Origin: Tepidiformaceae bacterium
Lineage (GTDB): Bacteria; Chloroflexota; Dehalococcoidia; Tepidiformales; Tepidiformaceae
Assembly: GCA_958295975.1 (NCBI GenBank)
Contig: OY282446.1
Coordinates: 186,001-250,000, forward strand
Length of the DNA stretch: 64,000 nt
Direction of reading: 5' to 3'
Part shown: positions 19,301 through 25,818 of the stretch, one piece after another
Numbering within the stretch: the stretch's first letter is position 1
How the letters are laid out: each line of letters begins with the position of its first letter
Notes under the pieces: model-generated
What the model saw: only the letters and a program-made list of their open reading frames with translations
Database searches by the model: none
Told to the model about the DNA's origin: nothing
Translations under genes and position numbers: made by a program

Positions 19301-19575
19301 CGCAGGGCGGCGTCGAAGGCCCGGCCCGCATCCCCGCGCTCGTCCTCCAGCGCGGCCTCGCCGAGCCCCGGCGCGGGCGCGGCCCCCAGCAGCAGCCACA
19401 GCGGACGCCGCTCGCCGAACCCCTCCAGCGCGGCCAGCTCCCCCAGCCCGCCGAGGTTCACGTAGCCCGTCGCCGCACGCAGCGGCTGGTCGAACTCGGC
19501 CGCCAGCCAGCGCAGCGCCTCCGCGTGCCCGTAGCGCCGCCCGTTGTCGATGATCTCCGGCTGCCCGCCGCTCAC
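16336..19575 (-). CDS. SNF2-type helicase with N-terminal phospholipase D-like nuclease domain (DISARM DrmD-like)
   Basis: About 1079 residues. Residues about 20-190 form a PLD-like domain with H135-G-K137 and TSANLTGGGLRGNLE, the HKD-type catalytic signature of PLD nucleases. A SNF2/SF2 ATPase follows: Walker A GVGTGKT (K271), DEAH at 353-356, LLTATPVNN, and the C-lobe with ATDVLSEGQNLQEA and QRNGRVIRLG (about 755-765). Such fusions occur in DISARM and other antiphage modules, where the motor pumps DNA and the nuclease may cut it. The GTG start at 19575 leaves room for a promoter; an ATG at 19611 is also possible. It is divergent from the Panacea gene and its stop overlaps serA. Confidence 0.87.
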   Translation of the reverse strand: MSGGQPEIIDNGRRYGHAEALRWLAAEFDQPLRAATGYVNLGGLGELAALEGFGERRPLWLLLGAAPAPGLGEAALEDERGDAGRAFDAALRRLRDERDFDAFPPSRRLDTLRAVDAFLAREGVEARRYTGRFLHGKAYVFAPRAGAEGRMAALVTSANLTGGGLRGNLELGMAHYQPGVAAEAAGWFDELWAGADDYKDELRERLFPAVPEYTPEQIFLRMLLEYYGDDADGEPETDQLTRFQRDGYLRARRIVGKRGGVLYADGVGTGKTFIGLEFIRDYARERGWHVLVVAPAQLRDTNWRPAIAAANLPGEVISFQELALDEQLALPGTERARRVLQLDKDVYRLVVVDEAHALRNPDTTWYHALDRLLGGTKKALVLLTATPVNNALWDLYHQIMLFARHDRAFAEAGIADLRSFFAECGANDPEAIRPEAVFPLVDAVTVRRDRRFLERHYANDALADGTPVRFPTPELDELRYDLDGAYPGATGRITDTIDALSMARYRPDAYRLAGGGAAGRQEALAGLIRSGLLKRFESSVHAALRTVTRMQERQEVALDACEEQGVMPSPATLRELYPYADEGGPPPEVVAEALDGDDEAIPLAALDDGFLPDLRADRDRLAEMRSDLERLAGQPDPKLARLADELRKSTAGKVAIFTSYGDTARYLRDRLAGDASARGGREMVTVIGDERDSDERERQLRRFCPRTMGLGVRETPVADEVDLLLATDVLSEGQNLQEAQMVISYDMPWNPQRVVQRNGRVIRLGSDHAQVHLRTLLPDQGELEAILRLEARIAVKIHAANASVGMESQVLGGVLDEERAYADLLGHVRRLGGDATLLADGEGGQSGSFAGEEYRQLLRRARREGEIPRLREMPWGVGAAFARHRGTPDLPLPVVVFAMRERRGHHRHWRAVTARGDVVTQPLTLLRLADPAGESRLALPDDDYLEWAWELAAEDVCRVHNAARDPKAGRPALPASQRWALGLLRDISLPARDEFSRADEALLAPRGRALLRALSRIRRECEAGERPMLDAAEQVARIVLDDFGLRPVKLPDAPRYELTPDDIGVVAFQVVTEAVEPAA

Positions 19576-19641
19576 GCCCCCATCTTCACGCAACCCGCCC
19601 GCGTGCGCCATACTGGAACGGACGAACGGGGAGGTTCCGCC

Positions 19642-20193
19642 ATGCGCTTCGTGTTCGACGAACGCCGCGCCGCCCAGGCCGCCGCCCGCCTGCTCGACAG
19701 GCACGGCGGGACGATGCCCTACCTCAAGCTGATCAAGCTGCTCTACCTCGCCGACCGCGCGTCCCTCGTCGAGGGCGGCGTCCCGATCACGGGCGACCGC
19801 CTCGTCTCCATGCGCTACGGTCCCGTCCTCAGCCGCGTGCTCGACCTGATCAAGGACGACTGCCCCGCCGAGGACTCCATCTGGCACGGCTACGTCGCCC
19901 GCAAGCGCTTCGACGCCCGCCTCGTCGGCTCCGCCGACAACGAGTGGCTGTCGGAGCACACTATGGGCATTCTCGACGGCGTTTTCGATGCCTACGGCTG
20001 CCTGGGGGAATGGGACGTGGTCGCCCGTACGCACGCATTGCCGGAGTGGAAAGACCCCGGCGCCAGCGCCATTCCCATCGAGCCCGAGGACATCCTGCGC
20101 TATTCCGGCTTCTCGGACGAGAACATTGAATACGTTGCAGAGCAGGCCGCAGCGGTCTACAGTCTTCACACTACGCTGGAGCGTATGAAATGA
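19642..20193 (+). CDS. Panacea/DUF4065-domain protein, probable antitoxin
   Basis: A 183-residue protein. The DUF4065 core is clear: YLKLIKLLYLADRASLVEGG, PITGDRLVSMRYGPVLSRV, typical of the SocA/Panacea domain. Panacea domains act as antitoxins that neutralise many unrelated toxins, and some members are protease adaptors. The ATG follows GGGGAGG by about 7 nt. The 3' third drops in GC. The next gene starts 15 nt downstream on the same strand and is the natural candidate toxin. It lies between the helicase and the methylase of the island. Confidence 0.85.
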   Translation: MRFVFDERRAAQAAARLLDRHGGTMPYLKLIKLLYLADRASLVEGGVPITGDRLVSMRYGPVLSRVLDLIKDDCPAEDSIWHGYVARKRFDARLVGSADNEWLSEHTMGILDGVFDAYGCLGEWDVVARTHALPEWKDPGASAIPIEPEDILRYSGFSDENIEYVAEQAAAVYSLHTTLERMK

Positions 20194-20208
20194 AATGGAG
20201 GATCACTG

Positions 20209-20610
20209 ATGGCTGCGCCCTTGTCCCTGCGTATCGGTGATGCGTTTCGCGGTATCGATGCACTTAATCACATCTGGTTTATCGTGACCCACCCGACTCC
20301 TGACGGCGAAGTTATTATCACCAACTTCACCCGGCATGCGCCCGATAAGGCTACCTGCAGCGAGGACTGTGTGGTCGTGGACCAGAACGATCACCGCTAT
20401 CTCACCAAGACGTCGTGCATCTTCTACCGGGACATCCGCCGTACGACGGTGCAGCAGATCGTGAAAGGCATTGCGGGAGAATTCCGGAGGGAAGAGCCCC
20501 TCTCCCCCGCGCTCCTGCGCCGCGTCCGGCAAGGAGCGCTCGACTCCGATCTCGTGCCCCGGGCCGTCAAGGACGCGATCCGCGCGAGCCTCGGTCAGAG
20601 CGCGCCGTAG
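20209..20610 (+). CDS. Small protein of unknown family, candidate toxin partner of the Panacea protein
   Basis: A 133-residue protein. The first 75 residues look like a compact beta-barrel (HIWFIVTHPTPDGEVIITNF, CVVVDQNDHRYLTKTSCIF); the rest is helical (TVQQIVKGIAGEFRREE). No catalytic motif was recognised; a MazF/PemK-like barrel is only a guess from the strand pattern. GGAGG precedes the ATG. Local GC is near 52-55% by eye, far below the surroundings, which suggests recent transfer. Its 3' end overlaps the convergent methylase gene by 16 nt. Toxin status is inferred from the position after a Panacea gene. Confidence 0.72.
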   Translation: MAAPLSLRIGDAFRGIDALNHIWFIVTHPTPDGEVIITNFTRHAPDKATCSEDCVVVDQNDHRYLTKTSCIFYRDIRRTTVQQIVKGIAGEFRREEPLSPALLRRVRQGALDSDLVPRAVKDAIRASLGQSAP

Positions 20611-23600
20611 CAGTCCAGCACCCGCTTGCGGTACCGCGTTGGCACGGCGCGCTCCGTGAAATCCCCGAACATGAACGACAGGTCGTCCGCCGACAGGCCG
20701 TAGGCGCGCGCCACGAGCGCGTCGATCTCCGCGCGCAGGCGGTCGCGCTCGTCCGCCTCCAGCGGCCCGCAGTCCACGCCCGCCTTCGCCGCGAAGGCCG
20801 CGTACCGCTCGTCCACGCACGACAGCTGCGCCGCATGCTTCGCGATCTTCTCATGGTCCACCGCATCGTCCGGCGGAAAGCACAGCAGGTCGAGGATGAA
20901 GAAATTCAAATTGGTCGCAACGTAGCGTCGCGCTTGCCAGTCAAAGGGCAGGCTATTGAGGATACCAAGCACATATGCTTCTTCGCGCGGTCCATCATGA
21001 GGAAACACCAAATAGGGTGCCTTGTTTGTCAGTGGCGTTCGCGGAGGCACGAGGCAGGCGAGAACGGTATCGGAGTCCACCGCATTGGTGACATCCCGGA
21101 AGGCCACGCGCGCACGGTGAATCGGATGCGTCGAGGGGTCTTCCAGCACTTCGCGGGGGAACGCCTTCGCGAAACGCGATGCCCGCGACAGCCGCTTCTT
21201 GTGGACGAACTCCAGAATCTCGCCCCACTCGCCGCGGCCCGCCGGAGCGTCCCCATGCGGGTCGTACTGCCCGAACGAGCGCCCCTTCCACACTGGCACG
21301 CCATTCTCCCTGGAAGGATGGAAAAACCGACGCTGCTGCGTCTCGTGCAACTCCGTGGTCGGAAAGATGTCGCGGTATTTTCCCGGTCCGCGAGCTCGAC
21401 GAGACGCAGCAGCGTCGGTTTCGTAAATTTCGGTTTTTGGGGTTTCGCCCCGGGTCCAGAGATCGAAACGCGGCCCCTGCCGGATGCGCCCCAGCACGCG
21501 CACATGCTCCGAAGAGGGAACCAGCGGGATCTCCCAGGTGGACTCGGTATCGCCTGCGGGGGCCGGCATCCAGTCCGCGAGATCGTCGAGCGGAATACGC
21601 ACGCCCTCGCCCTCGATCGCCTGCGCGAAAATGTCGGGACTGCGCGATGGCCCGGTAAGCGTGAGGACGCCGCCCTTGATCGAGGGGAGCACCTCCGCCG
21701 CGAGCAGGGCGATGGTGTACTGGGGATGGATCGGGAACGCCCACTGACGATTGTTGAAGAGGATGTCCAGCCGAGCCGGACGGCACTCGCGGAAGAGCCA
21801 GCGCCGGAAGCCGCGCCCGCCAGCCGTGAGGAACACGGTCCGGGGGAGCACGACGCCCAGCCTTCCGCCAGCGCGTGTCAGGGCGGCGTAGCGTTCGCAG
21901 AAGAGACGGTAGAGATCGGCATCGCTTCCGCCCTGCTGGACGTAGCCGTTGTCGGGTTTGAAGAAGGCGCGATGCGTTTCCGCATCCGCTTTCCGCTGCT
22001 CGAACTCAGGGGCGAGGTCAGGGAATTGCGCCTGCAGATCGGCGATCCACTCCTCCTGCTCCGCGCGCGTCCTGAGCCCGCGCAGGCCCGGGACGTGCAG
22101 CGCATAGAACGCGAGCTCCTCGACCGTGATCTCGTCCCACGGCGGGTTGCCGATGACGGCGTCGAAGCCCGGGTTGCGCTCGCTGGCGCGGTGAAAGACC
22201 TCGGGAAACTCGATGGGCCAGTGGAAGAAGTGGCGGCGTTCCGCCTCGGCGCGGGCCGCGTCCAGCATGGGGCGCAGGGCGTCGGGCGGGCGTCCCTCGA
22301 TGATGGCGTCGGCGCGGTCGAGTTCGGCGCGGGCGCCCTTGAGGCCGAAGGGCTCGGCGGTCCAGAGGTCGAACACGTCGCGGATGCCGCGCACGCGGTC
22401 GTCGAGTTCCTCGCGCCAGTCGCGGGACTCCTCGACCTCGGATTTGGTGCGGTCGGCGCCGTCGGCGATCAGGGAGGCGAGTTCGGTGGCGTCGGCGAGG
22501 GCGCGGTCGAGGGGGCCGTCGGGGGCGGCCCAGAGGGCGGCGCGGGCGGCCCTGCCGCCGGAGGAGGCGAGCACGGCCTCGACGGAGGCGACGCCGACGA
22601 GGGAGTCGCCGCGCTTCAGGTTCTGGTCGAGGTAGGAGAGGGCGAGGTTGGGCACGAAGCTGGAGAGCCAGAGGGCGACGCGGGCCAGCTCGACGGCCAT
22701 GCCGGAGCGGTCGACGCCGTAGACGCAGTGCTTGAGCAGGAGGCGCTTGAGCAGCCAGGCGTCGGAGGAGGCGGAGGCGCCGGCCTCGGCGCGCAGGGCG
22801 TCGAGGCGCCCGCGCAGGGGCGGCAGGGGCGTCTCCGCGAGGAAGGTCTGCACGCGGTCGGCGATGGCGTCGAGGGCGTCGACGAGGAAGTGGCCGCTGC
22901 CCATGGCGGGGTCGAGCACGCGGAAGCGGAAGAGGAGGCGTTCGGCGCGTTCGTGGTCGGCGCGGGCCAGCGCGCGCACCTGGCCGAGGTGGTCGTCGAG
23001 GGCGGGGAGCACGGAGTGGCGCACGAGGTGGCGCACGAACTCCTGGCGGGTGTAGTAGACGCCGCCGCTCTTGCGCCCGCCCGCCTCGGTCTGGAAGAAG
23101 AGGAAGCCGGCGGCGACGCCCTGCTCGCCGGGGGCCTCGGCGGGCAGGAAGCGGTCGCGCTTCTCGCTGTACTCGTAGGTCTGGTCGGCGAGGGAGAGGC
23201 GCAGGGCGAGCAGGCCCTCGTAGATGCCGCCGAGGTGGGCGATGTCGAGGCTGGTGTAGTCGATGCCCGGGCCGTCCTCGTCCTCGGGGTCGAAGCCGAG
23301 GGCGACGAGGGCGGGGGCGAGGCGGTGGTCGGCGATGGCGGCGCGTTCGAGCAGGGCCGCGCCGTCCAGCTCGTCGGGGGCGAAGAGGGAGCCGTTGTAC
23401 TGGTGCAGGGCCAGGGCGGCGTCGCCGTCGCGGATGCCCGCCATGAGCTGGCGCAGGCGCCCCCAGAGGGCGTGGCCGTCGCGGTCGTCGCGGAAAGCGC
23501 GGGCGTCGCGGCAGAGGCGCTTGAGGGAGCGCGCCGCATAGGGGGCGTGGGACAGGGGCAGGTGGCCCGCGCTCTCCGCGTAGAGGACGAAGAGCAGGCG

Positions 23601-24671
23601 GAAGAGGAGCGTGGTGACGGCGCTCTGGATGCCGTCGCGCACGGCGGGGTCGCCGAGGTCCGCGCCTTCGTTCGCATCGAGCCAGTCGCCGAGGCCCTGG
23701 GCCAGTTCGGGCAGTGCGGAGCGGCGGATCTGGGCGTCGAGGCGATCGCGCAGCCCCGTGCCGAAGTCGCGCGCGTCCTCGATCAGGCGGGCGAGGACGC
23801 CGTCCCCGCGCAGGGCGTCGGGGGAGAAGAGGCCGATCAGCTCGCGGCGGTCGTCGGGCAGGCGCGCGAGGTCGAGGTCGATCCAGCGCTCGCTGGCGGC
23901 GCCGCGCGCGGCGCCCGCGTGGAAGAGGCGCAGGCGGGTTCCGGCCGTCATCACGCCCCAGGGCGCGTCCGCCTCCGCGCAGTCGGCCAGCAGCAGGCCC
24001 TCGGGCAGACGGCCCTCGTCGTCCATGCGCGAGAACTCGCCGGGGTTCCGTTTGGGGTGGACGACGGCGAGGGCGCGCCCCTCGTGCGCGGCGGCGTAGC
24101 CGCGTTCGCGCGGACGCAGCGCGAAGCCGAGGGCCTCGAGGGCGGCGCGTCCGTCGCGGGCGGCGCGGGCGGGTTCGGCGGCGGCGGCGAGCTCGCGGCG
24201 CTGGTCTTCCCGCGTCCGCAGGCGCTCCCGCACGTACCAGGCGGTGAGCAGGCCGTGCACGATGACGCCGGGGATGGCCTGGCGGCGCAGGTCGCCGATG
24301 GCGAGCGCGAGGAGGCGCGCGGCCTCGTTGGGCGGGCGTTCGGCGGCCTCGGCGATGGCCCGCGCCAGCCCCGCGGGATCGACCTCGCCGCGCATGTCCC
24401 GCACGGGCCCCACGACGGCGACGTCCCCGGCGGCGGCGTCCGCCGGAGCGACCAGCAGCAGGGGCTGGCCGCCGTCCCCGCTCCGATCGGTCCAGACGCG
24501 CGCGAGGCTGCGTTCGGGGATGGCCGTGCGCGCGAGCGCCACCTCGACGCCGCGGCGGCTCCAGACGGCGTCGACCTCGGCGGGGACGGCGGCGGGGGCG
24601 GGGCGCTGCGCGAGGGCGTCCGTGAGCGCGCGCTCGAACGCGGCCACGGGGGATTCGGGCATGGCCGCCAT
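20595..24671 (-). CDS. Large Eco57I/PglX-like N6-adenine DNA methylase with specificity region
   Basis: A 1357-1358 residue protein. The methylase core has S-adenosylmethionine motif DPAMGSGHFL at 587 and catalytic NPPW at 842-845, with YYTRQEFVRHLV before motif I as in Type IIG and BREX PglX enzymes. Residues 1-550 are a helical region without a recognisable PD-(D/E)xK nuclease motif. Residues about 1000-1350 are the probable target-recognition region. It would modify host DNA, leaving restriction to the PLD-helicase. It starts 1 nt after the aminotransferase stop (second possible ATG at 24662). GC falls from over 70% to roughly 55-60% for codons after about 840. A 23-bp inverted repeat lies inside the coding sequence. 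Confidence 0.9.
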   Translation of the reverse strand: MAAMPESPVAAFERALTDALAQRPAPAAVPAEVDAVWSRRGVEVALARTAIPERSLARVWTDRSGDGGQPLLLVAPADAAAGDVAVVGPVRDMRGEVDPAGLARAIAEAAERPPNEAARLLALAIGDLRRQAIPGVIVHGLLTAWYVRERLRTREDQRRELAAAAEPARAARDGRAALEALGFALRPRERGYAAAHEGRALAVVHPKRNPGEFSRMDDEGRLPEGLLLADCAEADAPWGVMTAGTRLRLFHAGAARGAASERWIDLDLARLPDDRRELIGLFSPDALRGDGVLARLIEDARDFGTGLRDRLDAQIRRSALPELAQGLGDWLDANEGADLGDPAVRDGIQSAVTTLLFRLLFVLYAESAGHLPLSHAPYAARSLKRLCRDARAFRDDRDGHALWGRLRQLMAGIRDGDAALALHQYNGSLFAPDELDGAALLERAAIADHRLAPALVALGFDPEDEDGPGIDYTSLDIAHLGGIYEGLLALRLSLADQTYEYSEKRDRFLPAEAPGEQGVAAGFLFFQTEAGGRKSGGVYYTRQEFVRHLVRHSVLPALDDHLGQVRALARADHERAERLLFRFRVLDPAMGSGHFLVDALDAIADRVQTFLAETPLPPLRGRLDALRAEAGASASSDAWLLKRLLLKHCVYGVDRSGMAVELARVALWLSSFVPNLALSYLDQNLKRGDSLVGVASVEAVLASSGGRAARAALWAAPDGPLDRALADATELASLIADGADRTKSEVEESRDWREELDDRVRGIRDVFDLWTAEPFGLKGARAELDRADAIIEGRPPDALRPMLDAARAEAERRHFFHWPIEFPEVFHRASERNPGFDAVIGNPPWDEITVEELAFYALHVPGLRGLRTRAEQEEWIADLQAQFPDLAPEFEQRKADAETHRAFFKPDNGYVQQGGSDADLYRLFCERYAALTRAGGRLGVVLPRTVFLTAGGRGFRRWLFRECRPARLDILFNNRQWAFPIHPQYTIALLAAEVLPSIKGGVLTLTGPSRSPDIFAQAIEGEGVRIPLDDLADWMPAPAGDTESTWEIPLVPSSEHVRVLGRIRQGPRFDLWTRGETPKTEIYETDAAASRRARGPGKYRDIFPTTELHETQQRRFFHPSRENGVPVWKGRSFGQYDPHGDAPAGRGEWGEILEFVHKKRLSRASRFAKAFPREVLEDPSTHPIHRARVAFRDVTNAVDSDTVLACLVPPRTPLTNKAPYLVFPHDGPREEAYVLGILNSLPFDWQARRYVATNLNFFILDLLCFPPDDAVDHEKIAKHAAQLSCVDERYAAFAAKAGVDCGPLEADERDRLRAEIDALVARAYGLSADDLSFMFGDFTERAVPTRYRKRVLDCYGAL
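21324..21421. repeat. Perfect 23-bp inverted repeat with 52-bp spacer inside the methylase gene
   Basis: Arms 21324-21346 and 21399-21421 are exact reverse complements; identity stops sharply on both sides. Each arm carries GACGC-N4-GCGTC. The element covers codons about 1084-1117 of the methylase. If the segment between the arms is flipped, the reading frame stays open, giving ATPWSERCRGIFPVRELDE in place of RARGPGKYRDIFPTTELHE. Confidence 0.9.
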
Positions 24672-24672
24672 C

Positions 24673-25743
24673 CTACGGCAGCAGGCGCTCGACCACGTCG
24701 AGGGCGGCGGCCACGTCCGCGCGCGTGAAGTGACCCAGGTGGCCCACGCGGAAGATGCGCCCGCGCAGGGACTGCTGCCCCCCGCCGAGGATGACGCCGT
24801 GCTCGTCGCGCGCGCGCCTGGCGATGGCGGGGCCGTCCACGCCCTCCGGCCAGCGCACCGCCGTGACCGTGTCGGAGGCGAAGCGCTCGTCGCGCGCGAA
24901 CAGCTCGAGGCCGAGGGCGCGCACGCGCTCGCGCGTGTAGCGGGCGACCTCGGCGTGGCGCCCGTAGACGCCCTCGATGCCCTCGGCGCGTATCGCCTCG
25001 AAGGCCTTGTCGAGGCCGTAGAAGATGGGGATGGCGGGCGTCCACGGCGTCTGGCCGCTGGCGAGCGAATCGCGCGCGCGCGCGGCGTCGAGGTAGAAGC
25101 GCGGCATGGACGCCTCCGCGTTGGCCGCCCAGGCGCGCTCGCCGAGCCACAGGAAGGCGAGGCCGGGCGGAACCATCCAGCCCTTCTGCGAGCCGCTCAC
25201 GAGCACGTCCACGCCCCAGCGCTCGGCCGCGCAGGGAATGGAGCCGACGCTGCTGACGCCGTCCACGATGAGGAGCGGCCCGCGTGCGCGCACGACCGCC
25301 GCGATCGCCTGCAGCGGGTTGGTCACGCCCGTGGAGGTCTCGTTGTGCGTGACGAGCACGGCCTTCACGGAGGGGTCCGCGTCAAGGCGGCGGGCGACCT
25401 CGTCGGGGTCGGCGGCGTCCCCCCACTCGACCTCGTAGCGCTCGACCCGCGCGCCGTAGGCCTCGGCGATGGCGGCGAGGCGTTCGCCAAAAACGCCGAT
25501 GGTGACGGCGAGCACGCGGTCGCCCGGGCTGAGCGCGTTCACGACGGCGGCCTCGAGCCCGCCCGTGCCCGAGGCGGTGAGCGTGAGCACGTCGCCGGAA
25601 ACGCCGAAGACCCGGTTGAGCCCATCCGTGACGCGCCGCACGATGGCGGCGAATTCGGGGCCGCGGTGGTTCATCATGGGCGCGCCGACGGCTTCGAGCA
25701 CGTCGTCGGGGCAGGGGGTCGGTCCGGGGATGCGCAGGTTCAT
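24673..25743 (-). CDS. Class-V aminotransferase, alanine-glyoxylate/serine-pyruvate type
   Basis: A 356-residue PLP enzyme. The N-terminus IPGPTPCPDDVL and MMNHRGPEF is characteristic of the AGXT/PucG branch. The catalytic lysine is in VSGSQKGWMVPPG, and LIVDGVSSVGS holds the cofactor aspartate. Members near serA often supply the aminotransfer step in serine or glycine/glyoxylate metabolism; the substrate cannot be fixed from sequence alone. GGGAG precedes the ATG. The stop is 1 nt from the start of the methylase gene, on the same strand. serA lies on the far side of the island. Confidence 0.9.
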   Translation of the reverse strand: MNLRIPGPTPCPDDVLEAVGAPMMNHRGPEFAAIVRRVTDGLNRVFGVSGDVLTLTASGTGGLEAAVVNALSPGDRVLAVTIGVFGERLAAIAEAYGARVERYEVEWGDAADPDEVARRLDADPSVKAVLVTHNETSTGVTNPLQAIAAVVRARGPLLIVDGVSSVGSIPCAAERWGVDVLVSGSQKGWMVPPGLAFLWLGERAWAANAEASMPRFYLDAARARDSLASGQTPWTPAIPIFYGLDKAFEAIRAEGIEGVYGRHAEVARYTRERVRALGLELFARDERFASDTVTAVRWPEGVDGPAIARRARDEHGVILGGGQQSLRGRIFRVGHLGHFTRADVAAALDVVERLLP

Positions 25744-25806
25744 GGCTCTCCCGCCAGCGGTGGTGGGGCAATTCTCGCGCAGGCGGCGGCTACGGGCATG
25801 ATCGGG

Positions 25807-25812
25807 CATGAT
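25807..25812 (+). promoter_or_regulatory. Putative -10 box (CATGAT) of selA
   Basis: CATGAT is 6 nt before the ATG at 25819, the spacing seen at other presumed leaderless starts here. It lies in the 75-bp divergent gap with the aminotransferase gene. Confidence 0.35.
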
Positions 25813-25818
25813 TCGGCC

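Noticed and set aside
16696-19641. Long plus-strand open frame across the helicase gene, running into the Panacea gene
   Set aside because: The upstream part is antisense to the SNF2 helicase with all its motifs; only the last 183 codons are a real gene, with a good ribosome site at the ATG at 19642.
21179-21658. Plus-strand open frame across the inverted repeat in the methylase gene
   Set aside because: It arises because the repeat arms read open in both directions; there is no ribosome site and it is antisense to the conserved methylase.
16336-24671. Complete DISARM or BREX system
   Set aside because: No DrmA/DrmB (DUF1998), PglZ, BrxC or BrxL-like protein is in the window; only helicase-PLD and methylase components are present.
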